Assembly: GCA_965218775.1 (NCBI GenBank)
Contig: CBDCLS010000006.1
Span: forward strand, 1,364,001-1,428,000
Reading direction: 5' to 3'
From: CAUZIZ01 sp965218775
GTDB lineage: Bacteria > Acidobacteriota > UBA6911 > RPQK01 > JAJDTT01
DNA: 64,000 nt
The notes beneath the pieces are model-generated. The model made no database searches and had not been told where the DNA came from. It saw only the letters and a list, made by a program, of their open reading frames with translations. A program made the translations under genes and the position numbers. Each line of letters begins with the position of its first letter. Within the stretch, counting starts at the first letter, position 1. Shown piece by piece: positions 26,375 to 35,530 of this stretch.

Positions 26375-26896
26375 ATGAGCCCAGCGAGTCACCTGCCCAG
26401 CGGATATCAGGGAATGCTTCTCGCACTAGCCCTGCTGGGACAGATGGCCTGCTCTGCGGAGATGCCCGCAGGCGGGTCTGACGAGAGAGCTGCAACTTTC
26501 TATTCCGTCTCCGCCTACGATCCTGCAAGAGACCCTCAGAAGGACCTGGAGGCCACCATCAAACGAGCTGTGGCTGAAGGCAAGCGTATTCTGCTGGAGG
26601 TGGGTGGGGAGTGGTGCAGCTGGTGCAAGGCACTGGATCGCTATGTCCACGAGAACCAGGCTGTGGCGTCGGCCCTTGAAAGAGGCTTTCTGATCATGAA
26701 GGTCAACTTCAGCGAGGAAAACCGCAATGCCGACTTCCTCTCTCCTTACCCTACTATTCCCGGCTATCCCCATCTCTTTGTGTTGGACAGTGAGGGGACC
26801 TTTCTCCATTCCCAGGGAACGGCGGAGCTGGAGCAGGGGCGCTCATATAACCAGGAGGCGTTTCTAGCGTTCCTGGAGAGGTGGTCACCACCTTGA
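26375..26896 (+). CDS. Exported thioredoxin-like protein
   Basis: A 173-aa protein with a hydrophobic leader (MLLALALLGQMAC) that may be a signal peptide, possibly a lipoprotein with a non-ideal lipobox. A thioredoxin fold carries the redox pair C81/C84 in GGEWCSWCKALD, and the cis-Pro region is YPTIPGYPHLFVLD. It starts one base after the kinase stop and is probably co-translated with it. It is likely a periplasmic thiol reductase or a thioredoxin_7-type protein. The partner is unknown. Confidence 0.85.
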   Translation: MSPASHLPSGYQGMLLALALLGQMACSAEMPAGGSDERAATFYSVSAYDPARDPQKDLEATIKRAVAEGKRILLEVGGEWCSWCKALDRYVHENQAVASALERGFLIMKVNFSEENRNADFLSPYPTIPGYPHLFVLDSEGTFLHSQGTAELEQGRSYNQEAFLAFLERWSPP

Positions 26897-27661
26897 GTTC
26901 CATTCTGATAGAGATTCTTCATGGCACAGGACAAGTCCCACCGGGCGTCGACTACAGCCAAACCCAACCAGGAAGGGGCTTTCAACCGTTGTAGTCAGTG
27001 TAGTCACTATATACGTATAAAGGGAAGAAAGTAGAAAATGCTGTAGAAGAGTCTCTCTGAATAGCAGATTTCTCCCCTACCCCTATACCCGCAGAGGCCG
27101 ACTACAGTGACTACATTTAACAGCAGGGTAAAGTGCGCCGGATCGCCCCTTTGAGACCGAAACGGGGGCGGGCAACTCCCGGCGTTTCAGCTTCTTGTGG
27201 GTGACCCAGGTCGATCCTCTCATTTTTCTAGTACGACGGGAAGAGATTTAAGGACAGGTGTTTTTATCCTGTGGTCCGATTGGCTCGATTGGTTCGATTC
27301 TGGGAGTAGACACTAGGATATTGTTGGAATAGACCGCAGCAGCGAGCAGCATCTTGCGCTGCCGAAATTGGTCCGGCTTACTTGAGCCTCTAGAGCGCGA
27401 GAAAACCGGCTGGCTGCGTCGCCGCGAATCCGCGCCAAACCCTTGCTATTGCTCAGGATTTTAGCGCTTTTCCAACAGGCTGTCTGAAATCGCCAGAAAT
27501 CGCCTTTTTCGGTAAGGGGGTTCCTGCTAGCCGCACTCTCCTCGTCGATCCTGGGGCTTCTCAGGGCAATCTAGGGGCACTTTTGGGGTAAGGTTGCGCG
27601 CCGTTTTTCGCCCCCCGAACGCAGCGCGGAAATCGTTCCGTCGCCTTACGATAAACCCTAC
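26897..27661. other. Gene-poor intergenic stretch
   Basis: No credible ORF. Short similarity is seen between GTAGTCAGTGTAGTCAC (~26992) and CGACTACAGTGACTAC (~27098). The phrase CCGATTGGCTCGATTGG near 27278 is loosely repeated in inverted form near 28350, bracketing the DUF1353 gene. Confidence 0.4.
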
Positions 27662-28090
27662 CTAAGTGTCCCACGAAAACCGACCAAACACTCGGACGGC
27701 TAGGTATGCCAAGCGGCGTTTCGTCTTGGAGTAATCGGCTTCTCGCATCAGCCTTGCGAACAATAAATCGGCTTGCTTCCGCTTCCATCTGCCGTACACA
27801 TCGACCCAGTTGCCACCCACTTTGTACTGATGTGAGCCCTCTGGAAGACGGCCCGCATGGATGTATATCCAGTCGTGGACCAGCGCAGCCGCTCGGATCA
27901 GGCCATCACGCCGAATGCTGGTAATGGTCCACAGCAGCCTCGGCACGCTCGCACCATCGTACCGGAATCCTGCGGGAATGGAGATGCGGTTTTCAATGCT
28001 GTTTTTGATCCAACAGTATGAGTAGTCCTCGTCCAGCCGGTATATTTTGTCCGTTACTGGGAGAACATCCGGTTGCTTGAACTCGCTCAT
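27662..28090 (-). CDS. DUF1353 family protein (phage-associated)
   Basis: A 142-aa protein with the family pattern ISIPAGFRYDGASVPRLLW and RAAALVHDWIYIHAG. DUF1353 proteins occur mostly in phages and prophages and have no proven biochemical role. No other structural phage gene is adjacent, but a holin-like gene, a spanin-like lipoprotein frame and an integrase/tRNA site lie within 10 kb downstream. The gene is intact. Just downstream of its start, on the plus strand (to 28306), a scrap ending RLSDHCPIVFSLENRR resembles the end of an endonuclease/phosphatase gene. Confidence 0.8.
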   Translation of the reverse strand: MSEFKQPDVLPVTDKIYRLDEDYSYCWIKNSIENRISIPAGFRYDGASVPRLLWTITSIRRDGLIRAAALVHDWIYIHAGRLPEGSHQYKVGGNWVDVYGRWKRKQADLLFARLMREADYSKTKRRLAYLAVRVFGRFSWDT

Positions 28091-29137
28091 GGTGTCGGCC
28101 TCTCTTATGGGTTTACAGACTATCGCGATAGTATTATCCTAGCTTCCCAAGATCGCTGCGGCAAGGAGGAAGCTAGCAGTGCGGCAGCGCGAAGGGGTAT
28201 TGTGCCCTCGAAAGCTGCGACCGCATCGACGGTGACATGCCGGGCGGCCTACCAGCGGCTTTCTGATCACTGCCCGATTGTTTTTTCGCTGGAGAATCGC
28301 CGCTGACAAGGAGGGATGCACGTAGTTTCTCCTGTCTCTACTTGGAGAATCGATCCAATCGGACCAATCGAGCCAGAATAGGTGAATCTAGGTCAATCCG
28401 ACTGACTATTCTTTCGGCTGCTTCAGGCGTAATCTACTGACCAGCGTCTCCAATTTTAGGAATTCGAGTTTCGAAGGAGGAAGAGCAATGAAAGCAAAGC
28501 ATCTGGTCCAATTCACGATTCTTATCGGTCTCATCGTAGTGCCCCACCTTGAGGTTGAGAGCTTTGATGATCCGCCGAACACGATCGTATTTCCCCAGTT
28601 GGTGGTAGGGCCATTTGGGGAACTCGTTTATGCACCTGAGGCGAGACTTTGCAACGGGAATCCCACAGACCCATTTCTGGGTCGGGCCGCTGTCCTGAAC
28701 TCAGACGGTTTCTTCGAGGAGAATGTTTTGGTTAACGACCAGCCGGGATTCGCTCCCCTGAATCTTGATCCTCTTGAATGTGAGTTGATCCAACTGAGAC
28801 TTCGTGGGACTGACCCGCTGGTCGACGGGTCCTTTGAGGTCGATCTTTTCCCCGGACGAGCAGAACAGTCAGAGGGTCTGTCGTCTCCGGCGGGGGTGGG
28901 AGGATCACTTTCAGACCTGGCCCTTTCATTCTTCTACATTGTTCGAGATTCGTCTGGCGAACTCATTGACAGCATCGCTGTGCCCCCCTCGACTGCTGGA
29001 AGGGGCTTTCGATTCGTCACAGGTCGAGGAGACGGATTTGATGTGGGGGTGGCTGCCTTCGTGAGCGTAGCCGATTCCATCGTGAACATTGCTGTCCACC
29101 TGCCGCAGCAGGGCTCAGGGAGTTCAATAGTGCAGGG

Positions 29138-29300
29138 TGCGTATTCCGGACGAAACCGGCCGGTGATTCCAGAGGAAACCGGCCACTGATTCCGGAGCAA
29201 ACCGGCCACCCAATCCGGCGGGAAACCGGCCACTAGAAACGGGATTTCCGGAACGGTGGCCGATTTCCCGGAAAGGCGGCCGGTTTCCCGGAATCGGTTC
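29138..29300. promoter_or_regulatory. Repeated transposase-binding motifs at the IS21 left end
   Basis: Four direct units of ~24-25 bp carry GAAACCGGCC or CAAACCGGCC (near 29151, 29176, 29201 and 29225), followed by inverted versions (GGCCGATTTC, GGCCGGTTTC) up to about 29290. The right end has GGCCGGTTTC twice (about 32490-32520). Such multiple terminal repeats are the expected IstA binding sites. Confidence 0.75.
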
Positions 29301-29364
29301 CCACGAGGGGACGGAGCGACGTTGGACTCCTTCGGTACGATGACTCCTTTTCGGAGGAGAGATC

Positions 29365-30936
29365 GTGCCGAACCAAAGGAAGTCCATGCGCAAAATCAAA
29401 AACGTCCTACGTCTGAAGTTTCAGCTTCATCTCTCGGATCGGCAGATCGCCCGTAGCTGCGTCCTGGCCCGCAGCACCGTAGCCGAGTACGTGCGTCGGG
29501 CCCAACGGGCGGGTCTGACTTGGCCGCTGCCGGAAGGCTGGGATGACCGGAGGATCGCTAACCAGTTGTTTCCTCCAACCGACAAGTCTCCGCCCAGCCC
29601 ACGTCCACTCCCCGACTTCGCCACCGTCCATGAAGAGCGCTGCCGACACAAACATGTGACCCTGATGCTGCTCTGGGATGAGTACAAGCAGGTGTATCCG
29701 GAGGGCTATCAGTACAGTCAGTTCTGCGATCGGTACCATCGCTGGCGCCGCAAGCTGGATCTGGTGCTGAGGCAAGAACACCGCGCCGGCGAGAAGCTCT
29801 TCGTAGACTATGCCGGAGACACCGTCCCGATCGTGGATCGCTATACGGGGGAGACCCAAGATGCCTCGATCTTCGTGGCGGTGCTGGGTGCGAGTAACTA
29901 TACCTATGCGGAAGCCTCCCTCCGCCAGGACCTACCTTCGTGGCTCGCGGCCCACACCCGGGCTCTGGAGTTTATAGAAGGTTGCCCCAGCGTCGTCGTC
30001 CCAGACAACACCAAAGATGCGGTCCATCGCCCCTGTCGCTATGAACCGGATCTCAACGCGAGTTATTCGGATTGGGCCGCGCACTATGGGGTGGCCGTCC
30101 TCCCGGCTCGGGTGCGCCGTCCTCGAGATAAGGCGAAGGCCGAGTCGGGAGTGTTGGTAGTTGAGCGTTGGATCCTGGCCGCCTTGCGTCACCGGACCTT
30201 CTTTTCCTTGGGAGAGCTCAACGAAGCCATCGCCGAGCTGCTCGTGCGGCTCAACAGCCGGAGCTTTCGCAAGCTCCCCGGCAACCGTCGGCAGCGTTTC
30301 GAGGACCTGGATCGTCCGGCTCTGAAGCCCCTGCCAGCCCAACGCTACGTCTTCGCCCAATGGAAGAAGGCCGGCGTCAACATCGATTACCACATCGAGT
30401 TCGACCGTCACTACTACAGTGTCCCCTACGTTCTGGTGGGTCAGAAGGTCGAGTTACGCACCACCGTCACCACTGTGGAGATCTTCCACCAGGGTCGGAG
30501 GGTGGCCTCTCACCGCCGCTCCTATCAGCCCGGCAAGGCTACGACCTTGGACGAGCACCGACCCGAATGCCATCGCCGCTATCTCGAGTGGTCTCCCTCA
30601 CGCCTGATCCACTGGGCTCAGAAAGCCGGCCCCCATACCGCATCGGTGGTCGAGAAGATCCTCCAATCCCGCCGCTATCCCGAGCAGAACTATCGCTCCT
30701 GTTTGGGAATCGTGCGTCTCGGCTCCACCTTCGGAGAAGAGCGCTTGGAGCGGGCCTGCCGCCGCGCCCTGCGACTTCAGGCCTGCTCCTACAAGAGCAT
30801 CCACTCCATCTTGAAGACCGGTCTGGACCGTGAAGCGGAACCGCAAGCGTCACCCCAACGTCCCCCGATCGAGCATGCCAACGTCCGGGGAGCTCAGTAC
30901 TTTGAGGGCGAGAAAGGAGCCTCTCATGTTGGTTAA
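29365..30936 (+). CDS. istA: IS21-family transposase
   Basis: A 523-aa IstA starting with GTG after GGAGGAGAG. An N-terminal helix-turn-helix (HLSDRQIARSCVLARSTVAE) is followed by an rve DDE core with acids in KLFVDYAGDTV, SVVVPDNTKDAV and KAKAESGVLVVER, then a C-terminal beta-barrel (HIEFDRHYYSVPYVLVGQKV). It catalyses element cutting and joining together with IstB. It overlaps istB by 11 nt. The gene is intact. Confidence 0.95.
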   Translation: MPNQRKSMRKIKNVLRLKFQLHLSDRQIARSCVLARSTVAEYVRRAQRAGLTWPLPEGWDDRRIANQLFPPTDKSPPSPRPLPDFATVHEERCRHKHVTLMLLWDEYKQVYPEGYQYSQFCDRYHRWRRKLDLVLRQEHRAGEKLFVDYAGDTVPIVDRYTGETQDASIFVAVLGASNYTYAEASLRQDLPSWLAAHTRALEFIEGCPSVVVPDNTKDAVHRPCRYEPDLNASYSDWAAHYGVAVLPARVRRPRDKAKAESGVLVVERWILAALRHRTFFSLGELNEAIAELLVRLNSRSFRKLPGNRRQRFEDLDRPALKPLPAQRYVFAQWKKAGVNIDYHIEFDRHYYSVPYVLVGQKVELRTTVTTVEIFHQGRRVASHRRSYQPGKATTLDEHRPECHRRYLEWSPSRLIHWAQKAGPHTASVVEKILQSRRYPEQNYRSCLGIVRLGSTFGEERLERACRRALRLQACSYKSIHSILKTGLDREAEPQASPQRPPIEHANVRGAQYFEGEKGASHVG

Positions 30937-31681
30937 TCCCACCGTCGAAAAACTTCAGGCTATGCGTTTGACCGCCATGGCCGAGGCCTTCACCGAGCAA
31001 CTGGCCGATCCTGAGATGGCCCAACTGAGCTTTGAAGAACGCTTCTCCCTGATGGTCGATCGTCAGTGGACCTGGCGAGAGAACCGCGCTTTAGATCGCC
31101 GTCTGAAAAACGCCCGCTTGAAGCTCCCGGCCTGCTTGGAAGATATCAACTATCGCCGGCCTCGAGGGTTGGATCGCTCGCTGATCGCCAGCCTTGCCAC
31201 CGGTCGCTGGATCCAGACCCACCACAATCTCATCATCGTCGGACCCTGTGGTGTCGGAAAAACCTTCTTGGCCTGTGCCTTCGCTCAGAAAGCCGCCCGA
31301 GACGGCTGGTCGGCTCTCTACACGCGCGCCGCTCGACTCTTTCGTGATCTGGCTTTGGCTCGAGCCGATGGCTCGCTCGACAAGCTCCTGCGCAAGATTG
31401 CCCGCACCGACGTGCTCATCGTCGATGACTGGGCCATGAATCCCTTGGCCGAGACCGAGCGACGGGACTTCTACGAGATCTGTGAGGATCGCTATGACAG
31501 TCGATCCACGATCCTCACCTCCCAGCTCCCCGTTACCCATTGGCATGAGCAGATCGGGGATCCGACCACCGCTGATTCCATCCTGGATCGTCTGGTCCAC
31601 AATGCCTACCGCATCGACCTCGAAGGGGCTTCCATGCGCCGGCATCGTCACCCCCCCTCAAAGCAGGAGGACGAATCATGA
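30926..31681 (+). CDS. istB: IS21-family helper ATPase
   Basis: A 251-aa AAA+ ATPase with Walker A GPCGVGKT and Walker B VLIVDDWAM, plus the IstB N-terminal helical part (LQAMRLTAMAEAFTEQL). The ATG at 30926 follows AAAGGAGCC and is preferred to the earlier in-frame start at 30830 that lies within istA. IstB regulates target binding by IstA. Its stop overlaps the start of the third gene (ATGA). The gene is intact. Confidence 0.95.
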   Translation: MLVNPTVEKLQAMRLTAMAEAFTEQLADPEMAQLSFEERFSLMVDRQWTWRENRALDRRLKNARLKLPACLEDINYRRPRGLDRSLIASLATGRWIQTHHNLIIVGPCGVGKTFLACAFAQKAARDGWSALYTRAARLFRDLALARADGSLDKLLRKIARTDVLIVDDWAMNPLAETERRDFYEICEDRYDSRSTILTSQLPVTHWHEQIGDPTTADSILDRLVHNAYRIDLEGASMRRHRHPPSKQEDES

Positions 31682-32430
31682 GTCAAGCACCGCAGTTGAA
31701 AGTCAATGGTGGCTGGTTTGCAGCCGGGGCTCCCTTGCTGCAAGCGATGGAGTCCGTCAGCGACGGCGCGTTCAAGCTCTTCGTCTATCTGTGCTTGAAA
31801 GCGGATCGCTCCACCGGCGAACTGACCCTCTCGCCCACCCAGCTGGCTCGAGCCTTGCACAAGTCTCGCCGCTCCCTTTCCACCTATCTGGGCGAACTGC
31901 AGTCTCGAGGTCTCTGTCTGATCACACTGGCGCGCAATCAACACGAACCCACTCGCATCCAGATCAGCGACCCCTTCTGGCCCTACCAAAGATCTCACGC
32001 CCGGGAGCCCGAAGCGGCCGAAGCCCCTTACGTCGATCAGATCGCCCGTCTGCTGCTCGAGGCTCCTGGCGTTCAGTGCTCCTTCTCCCAGGCAGACCGC
32101 CAGTTGGCTGCTCGGTTCTACCGCCAGGACCTCTCTTTGCAGCAGATCGAGCAAGCCCTGCTTCTGGGCTGTGCCCGCAAGCACGTCGCCTGGCTCAACG
32201 GCCACACCGGAGGACCTATCACTTCCCTGAGCTACTTCGAACCTCTGATCCAGGAAGTGAGACAACAACCGGTCTCGGATCGCTACTGGGATTATCTCAG
32301 GAGTCGCCTCAGGACTCTGAGACAACAATGGAAACAACAATCTGCTGATGCAAACTTTGCATCGGCAACTCACTTAAGAAAGGAGAGACGAGATGATGCG
32401 TTCTCAACCAAAGAGCGTCATGCGGATTGA
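31678..32430 (+). CDS. Winged-helix protein, third gene of the IS21 element
   Basis: A 250-aa protein coupled to istB by an ATGA overlap. Residues ~25-90 look like a winged helix (DGAFKLFVYLCLKADRSTG; PTQLARALHKSRRSLSTYLG), as in replication initiators or phage regulators. The C-terminal part is helical (QQIEQALLLGCARKHVAWLN, and TSLSYFEPLIQEV), reminiscent of RepA/DnaD-type proteins. It is not part of a standard IS21. It may regulate transposition, act as an accessory target factor, or be captured cargo. It is intact and of the same composition as istAB. Confidence 0.75.
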   Translation: MSQAPQLKVNGGWFAAGAPLLQAMESVSDGAFKLFVYLCLKADRSTGELTLSPTQLARALHKSRRSLSTYLGELQSRGLCLITLARNQHEPTRIQISDPFWPYQRSHAREPEAAEAPYVDQIARLLLEAPGVQCSFSQADRQLAARFYRQDLSLQQIEQALLLGCARKHVAWLNGHTGGPITSLSYFEPLIQEVRQQPVSDRYWDYLRSRLRTLRQQWKQQSADANFASATHLRKERRDDAFSTKERHAD

Positions 32431-32810
32431 CTCAAACCGGCCACTTCGGAGATGATTATTAACCTCCAGCGTCGCTTCGCTCCGACCCGGCCGGTTTCCT
32501 CCGGATTCGGTGGCCGGTTTCACCGGAATACGCACAGGGCAACACTCTGACTGGAACTGTGCAGATCTCGGGTCGCAAGAGAGCTTTCTTTTTGCATGAG
32601 GTGGTTCCCGGTTTTCCTGAGATAGTCTCTGCCGCTTTGGTCGAGATGGAACTGGCTGGTTCAGGCGAAATCTACGGAGTGGCTCTGGGAGTCCAGGCCG
32701 AGAATGGCAATGTGCAGCTTTCAGGGCAGCCTGTAAATGTGATTCCTTTGCAGTGAAGGCCGTTCTGGCTCTGACAGCGGTAAAAATCGCACTCAATGGA
32801 GGGAACAACT

Positions 32811-33065
32811 ATGAGAATCGAGGTAAGAGCGCTTGGCTTCAGTCTTGCTCTGCTTTGGGGAGGGGGCATCTTCATAACGGGTATTGCGAATTTGATCTGG
32901 CCGAGCTATGGCATTGCGTTCCTGGAAATGCTCGCTTCCGTTTATCCGGGATACCAAGGCACAGCTTCGTTTGGCCAGGTCATTGTGGGAACTCTCTATG
33001 GCCTCGTGGACGGTTTCGTGGGCGGGCTGGTATTGGGCTGGCTCTACAATCTCTTTGCGAGATAG
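32811..33065 (+). CDS. Small holin-like membrane protein
   Basis: An 84-aa protein with an AATGGAGGG ribosome-binding site. Two membrane segments (LALLWGGGIFITGIANLIW; LVDGFVGGLVLGWLYNL) are linked by a short loop. It resembles short proteins annotated as bacteriophage holins in Acidobacteria and Gemmatimonadota, which are often chromosomal and not in prophages. It starts 55 nt after the stop of the secreted-protein gene split by IS21 and may share its operon. Its role is unproven. Confidence 0.7.
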   Translation: MRIEVRALGFSLALLWGGGIFITGIANLIWPSYGIAFLEMLASVYPGYQGTASFGQVIVGTLYGLVDGFVGGLVLGWLYNLFAR

Positions 33066-33580
33066 GAAGCCTGCAGTGACCTCCTCTGATAAGGTGTCCA
33101 ACAGAGCACTGCTATCGCGAAGGCTCTATAGCGCCGATATAGAGAGCGGAGTTTCCGTCGGGAGCGCCGTAAGATAGAACAAGAATCCAACGTCGACAGT
33201 CGGGCCGAGACCCGTAAAACCCACGGCTTGTGGCCGGGTGTAGCTCCCGACGGAATCTCCTCACTGATTCGAGGGTTGAGAGGGCGACGGAGCACTCAAA
33301 AGAACAAAGCCACACACTGGGTCCTTATGTTGGAAGGGAGTTTAAGGTAGGAGGCTCTACCACTCGACTCCATCGCCCTCCAGATTCTGAGCCTACACCA
33401 GAGGGCTGACTGGATTAAGAAGTCTCGGCATACCCAATTTCCCAGGACTCATAGGTTGCGCGTCCTCAATAGAGAGTCCAGGAAAGTCGCCAACTCCTGA
33501 CAACCGCGACTCCTCCTCTCAACCGAAGCTTGGCTGTCCACCACCATCCTGAAACCGTTTCTCCAACAGCCGCACCGCAG
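33066..33580. other. Intergenic stretch containing a palindromic repeat
   Basis: No gene is seen. Apart from the inverted-repeat element at 33148-33260 the sequence shows no recognisable structure. Confidence 0.5.
33148..33260. repeat. 113-bp inverted-repeat element (MITE-like)
   Basis: The left arm GGAGTTTCCGTCGGGAGC and the right arm GCTCCCGACGGAATCTCC are complementary with one mismatch. The interior carries CCCACGGCTTGTGGCC. No ORF is present. Only one copy is in the window. Confidence 0.65.
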
Positions 33581-34072
33581 CTATGACCTGAGTGCCTTCC
33601 TCATCCCGATGCAGGCCATCTTCCGGCCCGATTCGAGCGTGTGCCAGTCCCTCCCTTCGGCGCGGTACCCATGGGCTAGATAGAAGCGCTCTGCGGTCAG
33701 TGAAGAGTTGAGACTCAACTCCTTCGATCCCATTTCGTTTGCAAGCTTCTCGATGGCACTCAAAAGCGCGAAGCCAACCCCACGTCGACCCACCTGTGGA
33801 GCAACATAGAGAGCCTCCAGTTCACCCTTCACTGGAACGATGCTGGAGAAGCCAACAACCCGCCCGTCCAGTTCCGCGACCAGAGTTGTTTTCTCGCCTG
33901 ACCCGATAGTGCGGGCAAAGCTTTCTGTGCGCTCCGCAGTCACGGGAGGCGACCAGTCTTGTCGAGTTTCAAGGTCGTAGTCTGCGGCTGCTGTTTCGTG
34001 GACTGCACCATGGTGCACCCGCAAGACGTCCTTGGCGTCTTCGATGCGTATTGGGCGGATGGTCAGGGACAT
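33581..34072 (-). CDS. GNAT-family N-acetyltransferase
   Basis: A 163-aa protein of standard GNAT length: an N-terminal strand-helix (IRPIRIEDAKDVLRVHHGAV), beta4 (LEALYVAPQ) and the acetyl-CoA pyrophosphate loop QVGRRGVGFALL, then a C-terminal FYLAHGY motif. It would transfer an acetyl group to an unknown small molecule or protein in the cytoplasm. It stands alone. The gene is intact. Confidence 0.9.
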   Translation of the reverse strand: MSLTIRPIRIEDAKDVLRVHHGAVHETAAADYDLETRQDWSPPVTAERTESFARTIGSGEKTTLVAELDGRVVGFSSIVPVKGELEALYVAPQVGRRGVGFALLSAIEKLANEMGSKELSLNSSLTAERFYLAHGYRAEGRDWHTLESGRKMACIGMRKALRS

Positions 34073-34127
34073 GGATCTGTTGATCTCCAGCGGTTGCGAT
34101 CATAGAAGTCAGCCTGCTCCTAGCCGC

Positions 34128-34235
34128 CAACCTCCAACTCCCTCAAGCACAACTTCGTGATCCAGCAGCAGCATCCCTGGCCCGCCATAGAGGCGTGCTT
34201 CGTCAAACCAAGATGAGAAATTGCTGTGGTTGAGC
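34128..34235 (-). pseudogene. Fragment of a paralogue of the gene at 35155-35406
   Basis: The minus strand reads NFSSWFDEARLYGGPGMLLL followed by DHEVVL. This closely matches KWSSWFDKDTLAGGPDMLQL followed by DHEILV in the 83-aa protein downstream. Only the C-terminal part remains, and the last residues are out of frame. It marks a local duplication followed by decay. Confidence 0.6.
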
Positions 34236-34325
34236 CTTGAAAGCTAGGCGAAGAGGAGCTTTGCCACGCTTTTGCGGGTCGAAAGGGCAGATTCCATTCG
34301 GGCGCGTCCCTGCGGCCTGTGTCTG

Positions 34326-34922
34326 CTACATGACACCGCGCCAATGGAGATACCAACGGCCCCCCTCGCGCAGGAACTTGAGCTTCCGTTCGCCCTCAGT
34401 CCCAACAGCCTCGTCGCCCTCGACCTTCACCGAGTCCAGCCGTTCGTAGGTAAAAAGTGTGTCCTCTTCCGGCGCTCCAAGTGTGATAAATGCCCTTGCG
34501 AGTTCGTCGGCGAACAACGGAATGTCGACGTCCGCGAAGATGGTCGACGCACGTTCCCGCCTCTTCGCTTGTCGCTCGTTGAAATCGAGCTCATACTCTG
34601 CTTCCTGAGCCTCAGCCGACCCTGCCATGGCTGCGTTCAGCCCGTGGCGCTGCAACAACTCGCACAGATCTTTCCCTTCTTCGGGGTTGTCAGTGCACAT
34701 CTGAGCTGCGCCATCGAAGAGTTCGAGAACCACCATGCCCCGCTCCGAGGGTGCAACTAGCGCAACCAGCCCCTGTGGGTCACGCTGCCGGTTGGCTTCG
34801 AGCGCCTTTTCGAAAACCTCCTCAGGTGTCGCGCCGCCAACGACGGCATTCTGGCCGGGCCTGATCGGCGGATGCCCCAGCAATACTGATAACAGAACAA
34901 GGAACGCAGAGATGGTGCTCAT
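34326..34922 (-). CDS. Secreted protein of unknown function
   Basis: A 198-aa protein with a short hydrophobic leader (ISAFLVLLSVLLGHPP). A helical region follows (TPEEVFEKALEANRQRDPQG) in the manner of DUF4878/lumazine-like lipoprotein folds, and the end KFLREGGRWYLHW is typical of such proteins. No catalytic motif is seen. Its start region overlaps, on the opposite strand, a small lipoprotein frame (34912-35082); only one may be real. Confidence 0.65.
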   Translation of the reverse strand: MSTISAFLVLLSVLLGHPPIRPGQNAVVGGATPEEVFEKALEANRQRDPQGLVALVAPSERGMVVLELFDGAAQMCTDNPEEGKDLCELLQRHGLNAAMAGSAEAQEAEYELDFNERQAKRRERASTIFADVDIPLFADELARAFITLGAPEEDTLFTYERLDSVKVEGDEAVGTEGERKLKFLREGGRWYLHWRGVM

Positions 34923-35082
34923 GATTTCGATCCTCTTGTCCGGCTGCGCCGTCCACCCAGCGCCTCGCCCTGTCCCTGAGAAAGATCCCGTGTTTGCGGA
35001 AACGCCGAGCCTCTTACTGCCAGCACCGAAGGGAATACCTCAGACCCCAGCGATCCCTTGGAATGCCCATAAAGACTACTAG
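34912..35082 (+). CDS. Possible small Pro-rich lipoprotein
   Basis: A 56-aa frame with a lipobox (ISILLSGC) and a Pro-rich tail (VHPAPRPVPEKDP), reminiscent of Rz1-type spanins. It overlaps the start of the gene on the other strand. Ribosome binding is only moderate (AGGAA). It is included because a holin-like gene lies 2 kb away, but the evidence is thin. Confidence 0.3.
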   Translation: MVLMISILLSGCAVHPAPRPVPEKDPVFAETPSLLLPAPKGIPQTPAIPWNAHKDY

Positions 35083-35154
35083 TCACGGCTGGGTTTGTCA
35101 CTGGGGTGTTGGTGCTGACATGACGGATTGGCTTAGGGTTTGTTCAAGCTATCC

Positions 35155-35406
35155 TCAAGCCTCCTCAAGCTCTTTCAGGCGGACCAGGATCTCATGATCC
35201 AGCTGGAGCATATCTGGTCCGCCAGCGAGGGTGTCTTTGTCGAACCAGCTAGACCACTTGCCGTACTGTAGTCTGCTCTTGTCGGCGAGGCGAAAGCAGA
35301 GTCCTCCATTTTCGAACATCACTATGGCCTCGACAGACGGATGATCTACTGTGCGTTCCAGGATGTACGCTTCAAGCCGCTCTCGGAGGTTTCTTGGCTT
35401 GCGCAT
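35155..35406 (-). CDS. Small conserved protein of unknown function
   Basis: An 83-aa protein rich in charged and aromatic residues (MFENGGLCFRLADKSRLQYG; SSWFDKDTLAGGPDMLQLDH). No domain is recognised. A decayed second copy of its C-terminus lies about 0.9 kb away at 34128-34235, so a gene family is likely. The frame and start (MRKPRNLRERLEAYILERT) look normal. Confidence 0.6.
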   Translation of the reverse strand: MRKPRNLRERLEAYILERTVDHPSVEAIVMFENGGLCFRLADKSRLQYGKWSSWFDKDTLAGGPDMLQLDHEILVRLKELEEA

Positions 35407-35530
35407 ACAATTGCCTCGCTTATTGCGATTCTATCAATTGCAGCGAGCGAGATTGGTGAACCTTGAGACTTTGTTAGCGGTTTTCGGCATTTTACTGTCT
35501 CCCAAATGTCTCCCACTGCGCTTCCTAATC

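Larger units (their letters stand above)
29138..32534 (+). mobile_element. IS21-family element, 3397 bp, with three genes
   Basis: The ends are TGCGTATTCCGG and CCGGAATACGCA, with a 5-bp direct repeat CAGGG at 29133-29137 and 32535-32539. Genes istA and istB are followed by a third, coupled ORF. Multiple GAAACCGGCC-containing repeats lie inside each end. IS21 elements are normally ~2-2.5 kb with two genes, so the extra gene lengthens this one. It splits a secreted-protein gene. Confidence 0.93.
28488..32756 (+). pseudogene. Secreted protein of unknown function, split by an IS21-type element
   Basis: The two pieces 28488-29137 and 32540-32756 give a 288-aa protein when 29138-32534 and one CAGGG are removed; the join reads SIVQGNTLTGTVQISG. 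A signal peptide (LVQFTILIGLIVVPHLEV) and an AAGGAGG ribosome-binding site are clear. The rest looks like beta-rich extracellular modules (TIVFPQLVVGPFGEL; FEVDLFPGRAEQS). No enzymatic motif is seen. The current N-terminal frame stops inside the IS after ~16 foreign residues. Confidence 0.85.

Noticed and set aside
28110..28306. Full gene for an endonuclease/phosphatase family protein
   Set aside because: Only the terminal SDHCPIVFSLENR motif is convincing. The preceding frame has no fold and no start, so at most it is a scrap.
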